This document shows positions 1 through 6,991 of a stretch of DNA of 13,785 nucleotides, piece by piece. Location: contig JAGBWT010000088.1 in the NCBI GenBank assembly GCA_017629615.1, forward strand, positions 1-13,785, read 5' to 3'. Positions within the stretch are counted from its first letter, which is position 1; every line of letters starts with the position of its first letter. The position numbers and the translations under genes were made by a program. The notes beneath the pieces were generated by a model. That model did no database searches, was not told the origin of the DNA, and was given only the letters and a program-made list of their open reading frames with translations. Source of the stretch: Alistipes sp. (lineage in GTDB: Bacteria > Bacteroidota > Bacteroidia > Bacteroidales > Rikenellaceae).

Positions 1-907
1 ACAACTGCGCACCTATGCACCGATAAAGGAGCAGGTGGCAACAGCCGAGACCCAAATCTACGCCAAGATTCTCTCCGACGTGACGGCCTCGTTCAGCAAA
101 CTCTCGTCGCCGGAGTCGATTCGCAAGCACTTCACCGACAAGGCGTGGAGGGAGTATCAGGATATTGTCGTCAGTGGCAATCCGCGACTTGTCGGCACTC
201 CGTCGTACAAGTTTTTGAAGCACGACTCGCTGGTCATCTGTCGCTCTATTCCGCTTAAACTCAAATTCAAGGGCAACTACTCGTTCAACGAGAACGTCGT
301 CTTCCGCTTTGGCTCGGCCAGCAAGAAAATCGTCTCGGTAGCCTATCAACTCGACAACGACATCGATAGCGCCATTCTCGAAAAGCAGTGGGACGATGCG
401 GCACGACTGACGCTGCTCATCTTCCTCGAAGACTACCGCACGGCCTACTGTCTGCGCGACATCGAGTATATCAACAAAGTCTTTTCGGACGACGCCTACA
501 TCATCGTCGGCAAGGTACTCGAAAAGAGCAAAAAGCGTTTCGACGACAACCCTTACGATATGCCGGGTATGGACGAGAAGCGGGTGAAATACATCAAGTT
601 GAGCAAGGGCCAATATATCAAGAACTTGCGCCAAAGTTTCACCAGCAAGGAGTTTGTCAATATCCGTTTCAGCGAGTTCGATACCGACCGAGGCTATGGT
701 GGCAAGGAGGGTATCTATGCGGTGCAGATGCGCCAACGCTACTACTCGAACAACTATGCCGACGACGGAGTGCTGACGCTGGCTATCGATATGAAGAGTA
801 CCGACAATCCGCTTGTTCGTGTCCGCATCTGGCACGAGCAACGACTCGAAGGCTACTCGGCCGAGTCGATGATTAACAAAGTCTCGGTCTCGGGGTCGTT
901 GGATTAA
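1..907 (+). CDS. 5'-truncated hypothetical protein, C-terminal NTF2-like look
   Basis: The reading frame (codons starting at base 2) is open to the window edge and reads QLRTYAPIKEQ before a GTG at 35, so the GTG is probably an internal Val and the true start lies upstream. About 302 codons are visible, ending in TAA at 905-907. I do not recognise a named family. The visible part has a mixed alpha/beta N-terminal stretch. Its C-terminal half (counting from the GTG, from about residue 120) has a helix pair like those of NTF2/SnoaL folds (FLEDYRTAYCLRDIEYINKV), then beta strands ending in VRVRIWHEQ. That fold call is inference from the pattern of helices and strands. It lies 36 bp before the transglutaminase-like gene on the same strand, so co-transcription is likely. 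The missing N-terminus could hold a signal peptide or an LPP20-type lipoprotein domain, which would decide its location. Confidence 0.75.
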   Translation, partial: QLRTYAPIKEQVATAETQIYAKILSDVTASFSKLSSPESIRKHFTDKAWREYQDIVVSGNPRLVGTPSYKFLKHDSLVICRSIPLKLKFKGNYSFNENVVFRFGSASKKIVSVAYQLDNDIDSAILEKQWDDAARLTLLIFLEDYRTAYCLRDIEYINKVFSDDAYIIVGKVLEKSKKRFDDNPYDMPGMDEKRVKYIKLSKGQYIKNLRQSFTSKEFVNIRFSEFDTDRGYGGKEGIYAVQMRQRYYSNNYADDGVLTLAIDMKSTDNPLVRVRIWHEQRLEGYSAESMINKVSVSGSLD

Positions 908-943
908 GAAGATGTTTTTACACTTTTCAAAAACAGAGATACT

Positions 944-2464
944 ATGAAAAAGGTGTTTGTTTCGATTGTAATGTTGCTCGTGTGTGGCGCAGCCGTTGCA
1001 CAAGAGGACCAATTCGAGGCTTTTCGTAAGCAGGTCGAGCAGAAGTTCAACACGATGAAGGAGGATAACGAGCGCAAGTTCGACAATTTCCGCCAGGAGA
1101 TTAACGCCCGCTATGCCGACTTCCTGCGCAAGGAGTGGAGCCTGTTTGAGTCGGAGGCACCCATCGCCGTACCCGACAAGCCCGACCCGATAGTCCCTCC
1201 GACCTACGACCCGTCGAAGCATACCATACCTCGCGAGGTGCCTGTTGCGAAGGTTATACCAACAACGCCTGTCGTTCCGCAACCACAACCCGTTGCGCCT
1301 ATCAAGCCCGCTCCGCAACCAGCACCCGTGCCGACTCCGCAGCCAACACCAACACCTGCTCCACAGCCGCAGCCACAGCCGAATGTTGTCGAGTTTGACT
1401 ACTTTGGTCTGACGTGCAAGGTCAAGGCTCCCGAGAAGGATAGTTGTCTGTCGTCGCTGCTCTCCGAGGAGGCTATCGCCTCCGGCTGGGAGTACTACTC
1501 GCAACCAAAGTTCGACGAGATGCTGGCCGACTGTCTGGCCTACCGCACGTCGCTCGCATTGGGCGATTGGGGCTACTACCAATTTGTCAAACTGTTCAGC
1601 GAGAAGTATTGCGAGGGTTGTCAGGGCGCAAGCGAAGAGGTCTTGTTGCAGGCCTTTATCCTCGCTCAATCGGGCTACAAGGTTCGTCTTGGCCGCACCA
1701 ACGACCGCCTCTATCTGTTGCTCGGCTGCAACGAAACAATCTACTCCCGCACCTACTTTACGCTCGACGGCACTCGCTTCTACCCGATGTTCGAGGGTCG
1801 CACACTCCCTTCGGCTCTGCGCATCTGCGATGCCGAGTTCCCTTCGGAGAAGTCGATGTCGCTCTATTTCGACAAGCAACCACGCCTGGCCGAGAAGATG
1901 ACCGCACCGACAACCTTCACCTCGACACGTTACTCCGACGTGAAGGTCGATGTGGCCATAAATCACAACCTGATGGAGTTCTACGCAACATATCCGCACT
2001 GCGAATTTCAGCCTCACGTCACCGCTTCGCTCAGCGAGTCGCTCAAAAAGCAACTCTACCCCGTACTGCGCAAGGCCATCGAGGGTAAGTCGCAACGCGA
2101 TGCGGCAAACCGACTTATCAACTTCGTGCAGACGGGCTTCAAATACAAGACCGACACCGAGCAGTTCGGCTTCGAGAAGTGGTACTTTGGCGACGAGATT
2201 TTCTTCTACTCGTTCAGCGACTGCGACGACCGCGCGATATTCTACTCGGTGCTGGTGCGCGAACTGTTGGGCTTGAAGGTCGTGTTGCTCAACTACCCTA
2301 CCCACCTCGCTACGGCCGTACTCTTCACCGAGAACATCGAGGGCGACCACATCGTCTATAAGGACAAACACTACCTCATCTGCGACCCGACCTACATCGG
2401 CGCATCTATCGGCAAGGCAATGCCGAAGTTCAAGAACGAAAAAATCGACGTCATCGAATTGTAA
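944..2464 (+). CDS. Secreted coiled-coil, Pro-rich, transglutaminase-like protein
   Basis: 506 aa. Residues 1-20 are a signal peptide (MKKVFVSIVMLLVCGAAVAQ, cut probably after AVA), so the protein is exported. Residues 22-70 are charged and helical with regularly spaced Phe/Tyr, coiled-coil-like. Residues 72-147 form a Pro/Gln/Ala/Thr-rich linker (PQP and PTP runs), resembling linkers that span the periplasm. Residues 150-340 are an unassigned domain. The C-terminus resembles a transglutaminase/papain-like core, with a plausible triad of Cys427 (SDCDDRA), His454 (PTHLATA) and Asp481 (CDPTY) in canonical order and spacing. In this superfamily such cores act as proteases, amidases or crosslinkers, and some are inactive. 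The substrate cannot be read from sequence. No Shine-Dalgarno is visible, which is usual in Bacteroidota; the start is fixed by the signal peptide. The PEGA gene follows 24 bp downstream. Confidence 0.85.
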   Translation: MKKVFVSIVMLLVCGAAVAQEDQFEAFRKQVEQKFNTMKEDNERKFDNFRQEINARYADFLRKEWSLFESEAPIAVPDKPDPIVPPTYDPSKHTIPREVPVAKVIPTTPVVPQPQPVAPIKPAPQPAPVPTPQPTPTPAPQPQPQPNVVEFDYFGLTCKVKAPEKDSCLSSLLSEEAIASGWEYYSQPKFDEMLADCLAYRTSLALGDWGYYQFVKLFSEKYCEGCQGASEEVLLQAFILAQSGYKVRLGRTNDRLYLLLGCNETIYSRTYFTLDGTRFYPMFEGRTLPSALRICDAEFPSEKSMSLYFDKQPRLAEKMTAPTTFTSTRYSDVKVDVAINHNLMEFYATYPHCEFQPHVTASLSESLKKQLYPVLRKAIEGKSQRDAANRLINFVQTGFKYKTDTEQFGFEKWYFGDEIFFYSFSDCDDRAIFYSVLVRELLGLKVVLLNYPTHLATAVLFTENIEGDHIVYKDKHYLICDPTYIGASIGKAMPKFKNEKIDVIEL

Positions 2465-2488
2465 ACTATATTATCACCCACACTCATA

Positions 2489-4666
2489 ATGAAAAGACTA
2501 CTCCTGCTTATTGTTGCCGCTACGTTCGCGTTGGCAACCTCGGCACAAGAGACCGAGAAGGTCATCTCAATCAATGCCGCATCGTTCCGCCCCGTGCAGA
2601 CCGACGCGCTGACAGGCATCGCCATCGACCCGATAGGTCTCGACGGCTCGAAACGACCTTGCACGCGCCTGAAAATGCGCATCAACCGTATGACGCGCGA
2701 AGATATTGCGCAGTTGCAGTTCCGCCTGCGTGGTGGTGTCATCGACCTGCGCAAGTGCCAAGTGGCCCACGAGGGTAACGGCCTGATTATCGAGATGACC
2801 GCCTACAAAAACACGGTATTCTACCTCCAACACCCACACCTGGGTATGTCGAACGAGGTGACTATCGCAACCGAGGGCAACAAGGAGTACTATATCGAGG
2901 CTTCGCTCAACCAACTCTACTCGATTATCGTTCAGGCTAACGCCGAGGGTGTCGAGGTCTATATCGACAACGAGTTGATGGGCCACACCAATAGCGAATA
3001 TACACTCAACATCTCCGACGTGCTTCCGGGCGAACACACACTGCGCCTGGTCTATGGCAGTTCGGAGGTCGAGCAGAAGATTAACGTGCAGAAGAACAGC
3101 ATCTTGTTCCGTGGCGAGGTCAATCTTGCCGGCACACAACCGCAATATGTCGTATTCGACATCAAGCCAAAGGAGGCGACGCTTATCGTCAATGGCGAGC
3201 CGTGGCTAACCACCAACGGCGTAGCGCAGAAGTCGCTCAAACAGGGCGTATATAACTATACGGTCGAGTTGAAGGAGTACCACTCCGAGTCGGGAACATT
3301 CACGGTCAAGGAGCAGAAAATCACCCAAAAGATTACGCTCCGCCCCGCATTTGGCGCATTGAAGGTACTCTCCTCGCCATCGCTCGACGGAGCAACAATC
3401 TACATCGACAAGACCCAGGTCGGCAAGGCTCCGATGACTATCGAGAGATTGGCAAGTGGCGCACACAAAGTCGGCTTCGTCAAGGCGATGTATAAGTCAT
3501 ACGAAACGACGGTAACCATCTCCGACGAGCAGACCTTTGAACTTTCGGCCGACCTCCAACCCAACTTCGCACCTATAACCCTGACAGCGGCCGACAACGA
3601 GTGCGAAATCTGGATTAACGACCAAAACAAAGGCAAAGGTCGTTGGTCGGGCAACTTGGAGATTGGCTCCTACAACGTAGTCTGCAAGAAGGTGGGTCAC
3701 CGCAACTCGCAACGCACCGTCGATATACTCTCGACCCACGCCAACGAGTTTGACCTGCCTGCACCACTGCCTATCTATGGTCGTCTGAAAGTGGAGTGCA
3801 ACGACCCTATCATTGCCGACGTCACCATCGACGGTGTGAAGCAGTCGGAGCAGACCCCATTCGACAAGATGGTCCTTGTCGGCGAACACAAAATCGTCGT
3901 TTCAAAGGAGGGCCACGCCACACACACCCACGTTTGCCGTGTCGAGGAGGGCCAAACCGTCGAGGTTAAGGGCTTCTCGCTCCCAACAACAAAGGAGGTA
4001 CGAATTTCGTGCAACAAGTCGAGCGCATCGGTCTATGTCGATAACAAATATTTGGGTAGCGCCAACAAGAGTTACTCGCTCCCTTATGGCGAACACGAGG
4101 TTAAGGTCTCGCTCGACGGCTACACCCCTCAAACCAAGCACATAACCATCAACAACTCGACCGACGAAATCGAGTTCGGCACGCTTCGCTCATCGCGCTA
4201 CTCGTCGTCCTACTCTTCGTCGTCCTACTCTTCGTCGAAGAGTGGCAGCACCAAGAGCCTCGACACAATCTCCAACTTTTTCAGCCTCGGTTTGACAGGT
4301 AACTACCTCTACTGTCAGGACACGCACGCCTACGAAGTTGGTGTACTATTCCGTATTTTCAGCTACAACAGCCGTTTCAACACAACGGTCGGAATGAACT
4401 ACTTGGGCTATATCGACGGAGGCAGTGGCTATCTCTCGATACCATTGACGGTCAATCTCAACATCATACGCGGCGACAAGGCCGGTTGGTTTGTCGGTGT
4501 CGGTGGTCAATACGACTACGCCATCAAATCGGGTTGGGATAACGAGTGGAGCGTCTTGGCACAGACGGGTATCGGCTTCCGCCACTTCGAGCTTAAAGCC
4601 CTGATGAGATACTACATCAGCTACGAAGATGCGTTCTTTGGCGCAGGTGTTACATACTACTTCTAA
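2489..4666 (+). CDS. PEGA-repeat protein with C-terminal beta-barrel-like domain
   Basis: 725 aa with a signal peptide (MKRLLLLIVAATFALATSAQ). After an unassigned N-terminal domain (about 25-140) come about six PEGA-like repeats of 55-70 residues, near 144-202, 220-285, 289-357, 360-424, 431-497 and 501-562. They show the usual pattern of a strand, (V/I)Y(V/I)D, a Gly-containing turn, then G-x-H/Y-x-V. The clearest are residues 289-345 (ATIYIDKTQVGKAP, then SGAHKV) and 501-560 (ASVYVDNKYLGS, then YGEHEV). A Ser/Tyr-rich linker (568-592) leads to about 130 residues of alternating strands ending in GAGVTYYF, with the terminal Phe typical of outer-membrane beta-barrels. PEGA domains are associated with surface proteins. 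My inference is a periplasmic or surface repeat stalk joined to a small outer-membrane barrel. A role with the transglutaminase-like neighbour is likely from spacing but unproven. Confidence 0.85.
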   Translation: MKRLLLLIVAATFALATSAQETEKVISINAASFRPVQTDALTGIAIDPIGLDGSKRPCTRLKMRINRMTREDIAQLQFRLRGGVIDLRKCQVAHEGNGLIIEMTAYKNTVFYLQHPHLGMSNEVTIATEGNKEYYIEASLNQLYSIIVQANAEGVEVYIDNELMGHTNSEYTLNISDVLPGEHTLRLVYGSSEVEQKINVQKNSILFRGEVNLAGTQPQYVVFDIKPKEATLIVNGEPWLTTNGVAQKSLKQGVYNYTVELKEYHSESGTFTVKEQKITQKITLRPAFGALKVLSSPSLDGATIYIDKTQVGKAPMTIERLASGAHKVGFVKAMYKSYETTVTISDEQTFELSADLQPNFAPITLTAADNECEIWINDQNKGKGRWSGNLEIGSYNVVCKKVGHRNSQRTVDILSTHANEFDLPAPLPIYGRLKVECNDPIIADVTIDGVKQSEQTPFDKMVLVGEHKIVVSKEGHATHTHVCRVEEGQTVEVKGFSLPTTKEVRISCNKSSASVYVDNKYLGSANKSYSLPYGEHEVKVSLDGYTPQTKHITINNSTDEIEFGTLRSSRYSSSYSSSSYSSSKSGSTKSLDTISNFFSLGLTGNYLYCQDTHAYEVGVLFRIFSYNSRFNTTVGMNYLGYIDGGSGYLSIPLTVNLNIIRGDKAGWFVGVGGQYDYAIKSGWDNEWSVLAQTGIGFRHFELKALMRYYISYEDAFFGAGVTYYF
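4193..4237 (+). repeat. 15-bp in-frame tandem repeat coding the Ser/Tyr linker
   Basis: Two identical 15-bp units (TCCTACTCTTCGTCG at 4208-4222 and 4223-4237) follow a diverged copy at 4193-4207. Each codes five residues (SYSSS, SYSSS, and SRYSS for the first). The unit is a multiple of three, so copy-number change would lengthen or shorten the linker before the barrel without a frameshift. Confidence 0.8.
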
Positions 4667-4686
4667 ACCACTCTAAACCGCTGCCA

Positions 4687-5319
4687 ATGGCCGACGATTA
4701 TTTGGGCAAAAAGATGGCCGACTACCTGGCCCGCCCCGTCGTAACAAAACATCGCACCGCATCGCTCGGGCGACTCCTCTCGCGCAACCGCAGTTATCGC
4801 GGTTTCGATGGCTCGTTTGTCGTTCGTGCCGACCAACTGCGCCGCATCATCGGGGTCAATACCCTGCTGCCCTCGGCCCGCAACCGTCAGGCATTGCGCT
4901 TCCGACCCGTACTTGCCGACGAGGCCGATAAGGTGCTGCCCCACATTAGATTGGGTGGCGCACTGCGCGACCTGAAATTGCCGTTGGAGGGTATGGAACC
5001 ACGAGCCTTTATCGTGGTCTGCTCGACAGTCGAGGAGGACCACTATATAGATATAGACCTCGGCATTTCGGCACAATCGATGCTCCTCCAAGCGGTCGAG
5101 ATGGGGCTTGGTGGCATCTGCATCGGAGCCTTCGACCACAAGGCTGTGCGCGAGTCGCTCGGTCTTGAATTGGAGCCACTGCTCGTTATCGCTATCGGCC
5201 GCCCTGCCGAGCGCATCGAGTTGGTCGAGTGCGGAGCCGACGACGACAAAACCTACTACCGCCGCGACGGAGTACACTATGTACCCAAAATCCGACTCGA
5301 CGAACTGATTGTTGGGTAG
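4687..5319 (+). CDS. Nitroreductase family protein (FMN oxidoreductase)
   Basis: 210 aa, cytoplasmic, no signal peptide. Nitroreductases are usually FMN-dependent dimers that use NAD(P)H to reduce nitro compounds, quinones or flavins. Family marks seen here are RNRSYRGF (33-40, the usual R-R-S-x-R-x-F near the N-terminus that binds FMN phosphate), LPSARNRQALRF (61-72, equivalent to the P-S-x-x-N-x-Q motif), the helix DLGISAQSMLLQAVEMGLGG (124-143) followed by ICIGAF, and the late strand LLVIAIGRPAE (165-175). The length fits the small subfamily. The substrate cannot be named. The start lies 20 bp after the PEGA stop, so it may be read through from the envelope operon, but no functional link is evident. 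Met10 is a possible alternative start. The stop codon (TAG at 5317-5319) sits inside a GGGTAG hexamer like those of the adjoining repeat array. Confidence 0.88.
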   Translation: MADDYLGKKMADYLARPVVTKHRTASLGRLLSRNRSYRGFDGSFVVRADQLRRIIGVNTLLPSARNRQALRFRPVLADEADKVLPHIRLGGALRDLKLPLEGMEPRAFIVVCSTVEEDHYIDIDLGISAQSMLLQAVEMGLGGICIGAFDHKAVRESLGLELEPLLVIAIGRPAERIELVECGADDDKTYYRRDGVHYVPKIRLDELIVG

Positions 5320-5332
5320 AGGGGGTTTTGCT

Positions 5333-5368
5333 GGGTAGAATGGGTAGTTTGAGTAGACTGGGTAGCCT
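5333..5368. repeat. 9-bp tandem array, GGGTAGNNN x4
   Basis: Units start at 5333, 5342, 5351 and 5360: GGGTAGAAT, GGGTAGTTT, GAGTAGACT, GGGTAGCCT. The first six bases are conserved (one G-to-A change) and the last three vary. An isolated GGGTAG at 5314-5319 contains the nitroreductase stop codon. Confidence 0.8.
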
Positions 5369-5372
5369 GTAA

Positions 5373-5417
5373 CCCCTAACGCCTCTAACGACCCTAACGC
5401 CCCTAACGACCCTAATC
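5373..5417. repeat. 9-bp tandem array, NCCCTAACG x5
   Basis: Five contiguous 9-bp units start at 5373: CCCCTAACG, CCTCTAACG, ACCCTAACG, CCCCTAACG, ACCCTAATC. It follows the GGGTAG array after 4 bp with the same 9-bp period, but the unit sequence is different. It is C-rich on the plus strand and G-rich on the minus strand. Confidence 0.85.
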
Positions 5418-5466
5418 TTCCACTCTCCCCAGCACAACCCAGCCAAACCCATTCTACCCATCCAAA

Positions 5467-5504
5467 ATTTTGCATTTTGCATTCTGCATTTTGCATTCTG
5501 CATT
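5467..5504. repeat. 7-bp tandem array, ATTYTGC x5
   Basis: Five heptamers start at 5467: ATTTTGC, ATTTTGC, ATTCTGC, ATTTTGC, ATTCTGC, then a partial ATT. Read on the minus strand it gives a repetitive MQNAECKMQN-like peptide. A single TTTTGCATTC at 5583-5592 may be a stray relic. Confidence 0.85.
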
Positions 5505-5507
5505 AAC

Positions 5508-5525
5508 CCTGCTGCGCAGGCTTTT
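5508..5525 (+). terminator. Weak terminator-like hairpin after nitroreductase
   Basis: CCTGC (5508-5512) and GCAGG (5516-5520) form a 5-bp stem with a 3-nt loop, followed by CTTTTCC. The short stem and short T-run make it weak; the stronger signal is at 5596-5627. Confidence 0.3.
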
Positions 5526-5595
5526 CCTCCTTCGCGCCTCGGCAAAGTGTGCAAGCACCCTCTGCTCTCGGCTTGTCGTCGGTTTTGCATTCAAC

Positions 5596-5627
5596 AAAAA
5601 AAACCTCCCTTCTCGGGAGGTCTTTTT
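5596..5627. terminator. Bidirectional intrinsic terminator
   Basis: A 7-bp perfect stem ACCTCCC (5603-5609) / GGGAGGT (5615-5621) with loop TTCTC has eight A on its left (5596-5603) and TCTTTTT on its right. It therefore gives a U-tract in both directions and can end both the plus-strand transcript and the xerC-hpf transcript, whose last stop codon is at 5636-5638. Confidence 0.88.
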
Positions 5628-5635
5628 GTTAGAGC

Positions 5636-5920
5636 CTATTCACGGCGTTTTTCGATTTGTCGTTTCACGGCATCGAGGGCCAAATCGACAGCCTCCTCGA
5701 AGGTCTTGGCGTGTTGCTCCGAAACGATGTCGCCTCCCGGAACGTGGAGGACTACCGAGGCTACTTTATTACCCTTTTCGCTATCTTTTTCGAGTCGCAG
5801 AACGACATCAACTCCTGTTGGACGGTCGGCAAAACGTTCGAGACGTGCCATCTTTTTCTCTACAAATTCGATAAGCTGCTTACTTGCGTCGAATTTCAAC
5901 GATTGAATCTTGATATCCAT
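5636..5920 (-). CDS. hpf: Ribosome hibernation-promoting factor, short form (HPF/RaiA)
   Basis: 94 aa from the ATG at 5918-5920. The frame extends 12 codons upstream, but those residues (MTRNPITIKYRT) do not fit the family, while MDIKIQSLKFDASKQL is the usual first strand and turn. The family binds the 30S decoding region of idle ribosomes and inactivates them, as 100S dimers (HPF) or 70S (RaiA/YfiA), in stationary phase. Seen here are the beta-alpha-beta core and the helix EEAVDLALDAVKRQIEKRR at the C-terminus. The length is that of the short form, with no long-HPF dimerisation domain. It follows the recombinase by 32 bp on the same strand and is probably co-transcribed from the promoter near 6961. 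Whether it acts as HPF or RaiA cannot be told from sequence. Confidence 0.92.
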   Translation of the reverse strand: MDIKIQSLKFDASKQLIEFVEKKMARLERFADRPTGVDVVLRLEKDSEKGNKVASVVLHVPGGDIVSEQHAKTFEEAVDLALDAVKRQIEKRRE

Positions 5921-5952
5921 AGTTCTATATTTTATGGTTATGGGGTTTCGCG

Positions 5953-6891
5953 TCATTGCGAATCTGCCCCTTTTTTTCGTCCGTGACCCCTTCCGTGAGG
6001 GTGCGCCTTGTCGTATATTCGCTGCAAGGCGGCTATATTATTATGGGTATAGTGTTGGGTTGTGCGCATCGAGGAGTGGCCGAGCAACTCCTGAATATCG
6101 CGCATATCGGCATCGCGGTTGAGCAGATGCGTGGCGAAGGTGTGGCGCAGAACGTGAGGGCTCTTGCGACCCTGCACCGAGGCCTCGCCGAGAGCCGATG
6201 CTACCGCACGCTGAATCGACGAGCGCGACAACGCTCCACCCTGCTCGGTGACGATAAGCGGCATTGCATTCGTAACCTCGACACCCTCCTTTGCTACGCA
6301 ATCAATGTACCGTTTGATGCGCTCGACAAGCGTTGCGAGCAGAGGAAGGAGTCGCTCCTTGCCGCCCTTGCCGACTACACGAATCGTCGCCCCCGCAAGG
6401 TCGATGTCGCCCAGACGCAGAGCGTGCAACTCGCCCAAGCGCAGACCGCAACCATAGAACATTGCGATAATCAGCGCACGACGTTGGTCGCGGAAGGAGA
6501 GGCTCTCGCTATCGTCGTTGCAGTTGTCGAGAACACGACGCATACGCGTTTCGGGAACAAAGGTCGGCAAAACGGTCGGTGTGCGAAGCGATACGATAAA
6601 CTTAAAGAGGTCCTTATCGACGCTCCCTATGCGACGCATATAGCGCAAGAAACTGCGCAACGACGATAGTTCGCGATTGATTGAGGCGGGTTTGGCCTTA
6701 TCGCAGTCGATACGCTTAACAATCCACTCGCGCAGGTCGGTAGCCGAGAGTTGTGTAACGTCGAATGTCGGGAGATTGTGGTGCTGTTGCCACCAGGCCG
6801 CAAACAACTCGATGTCGTGACGATAATTACGCACCGTCAGTGGCGAATAGCGTCTTTCGACCTCGATGTATGTTAAGAAGCGGTCTATCAT
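5953..6891 (-). CDS. xerC: Tyrosine recombinase, XerC/XerD type
   Basis: 312 aa, slightly longer than the usual near 300. Residues 1-90 are the SAM-like DNA-binding core-binding domain (YSPLTVRNYRHDIELF; INRELSSLRSFLRYM). The catalytic domain has the full set: Arg151 (CGLRLGEL), Lys175 (VGKGGKER), His246 and Arg249 (PHVLRHTFATHLL), His272 (LLGHSSMRTTQ) and the nucleophile Tyr281 (HYTH). Chromosomal Xer enzymes resolve chromosome dimers at dif. Its operon with hpf and lack of flanking mobile genes favour the housekeeping enzyme over an integrase. XerC versus XerD cannot be settled from this window. A His/Gly/Lys-rich tail (HPHGRGHGRKKG) ends the protein. The likely promoter lies about 70 bp upstream. 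Confidence 0.93.
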   Translation of the reverse strand: MIDRFLTYIEVERRYSPLTVRNYRHDIELFAAWWQQHHNLPTFDVTQLSATDLREWIVKRIDCDKAKPASINRELSSLRSFLRYMRRIGSVDKDLFKFIVSLRTPTVLPTFVPETRMRRVLDNCNDDSESLSFRDQRRALIIAMFYGCGLRLGELHALRLGDIDLAGATIRVVGKGGKERLLPLLATLVERIKRYIDCVAKEGVEVTNAMPLIVTEQGGALSRSSIQRAVASALGEASVQGRKSPHVLRHTFATHLLNRDADMRDIQELLGHSSMRTTQHYTHNNIAALQRIYDKAHPHGRGHGRKKGADSQ

Positions 6892-6924
6892 AGGCTGTCA
6901 GCGTTGATAAGACTTGTCGGGCAG

Positions 6925-6943
6925 AGCCTCGCCCGTAGAGGCT
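6925..6943 (-). promoter_or_regulatory. Small hairpin in the xerC 5' leader
   Basis: AGCCTC (6925-6930) and GAGGCT (6938-6943) make a 6-bp perfect stem with a 7-nt loop inside the predicted xerC leader, about 34 bp before its start codon. CTCGCCC also occurs twice, at 6928-6934 and 6951-6957. Function unknown; it may be chance. Confidence 0.35.
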
Positions 6944-6960
6944 TTGGCTTCTCGCCCAAA

Positions 6961-6991
6961 CAAAGATAGCGAGAAAATATTGAAAAAACAA
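6961..6991 (-). promoter_or_regulatory. Bacteroidota-type promoter for xerC-hpf
   Basis: On the minus strand TATCTTTG (6961-6968) matches the Bacteroidota -7 consensus TAnnTTTG exactly. A TTG at 6989-6991 lies 20 nt upstream, where the -33 TTTG/TTG element is expected. The predicted transcript start is near 6954, giving a leader of about 60 nt before the xerC ATG. Confidence 0.65.

Larger units (their letters stand above)
5332..5460. repeat. 14-bp inverted repeat flanking the CCCTAACG array
   Basis: The sequence TGGGTAGAATGGGT at 5332-5345 is matched exactly by its reverse complement ACCCATTCTACCCA at 5447-5460, with about 100 bp between. One arm lies in the GGGTAG array. A transcript crossing the region could form a long stem enclosing the CCCTAACG array. 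Confidence 0.8.
5320..5635. other. Non-coding convergent junction with compound tandem repeats
   Basis: About 316 bp lie between the plus-strand nitroreductase and the minus-strand hpf. In order they hold a GGGTAGNNN array, an NCCCTAACG array, a C-rich stretch, an ATTYTGC array, a small hairpin, an unremarkable stretch (about 5526-5595) and a strong bidirectional terminator. Open frames across this stretch are repeat translations and lack coding character. No tRNA was seen. Confidence 0.8.

Noticed and set aside
35..37. GTG at 35 as the start of the first gene
   Set aside because: The frame is open upstream to base 2 with protein-like sequence, so the gene most likely starts outside the window.
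5373..5417. Telomere-like CCCTAA repeats
   Set aside because: The period is 9 bp (NCCCTAACG), the array is internal and short, and everything around it is ordinary bacterial sequence.
5333..5504. CRISPR array
   Set aside because: Units are 7-9 bp in direct contact, with no spacers of CRISPR length and no cas genes.
5192..5590. Minus-strand open frame with MQNAKCRMQNAK and VRGVRVVRGVRG segments
   Set aside because: It is the translation of the tandem arrays and of the antisense of the nitroreductase; no coding features of its own. The same holds for the open frame at 4663-5496.
5320..5635. tRNA or dif site near xerC
   Set aside because: No cloverleaf or TΨC-loop signature was found by reading, and no Bacteroidota dif motif is known to me well enough to claim a match.
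5956..6669. 237-codon plus-strand open frame opposite xerC
   Set aside because: The opposite strand codes a full tyrosine recombinase with all six catalytic residues.
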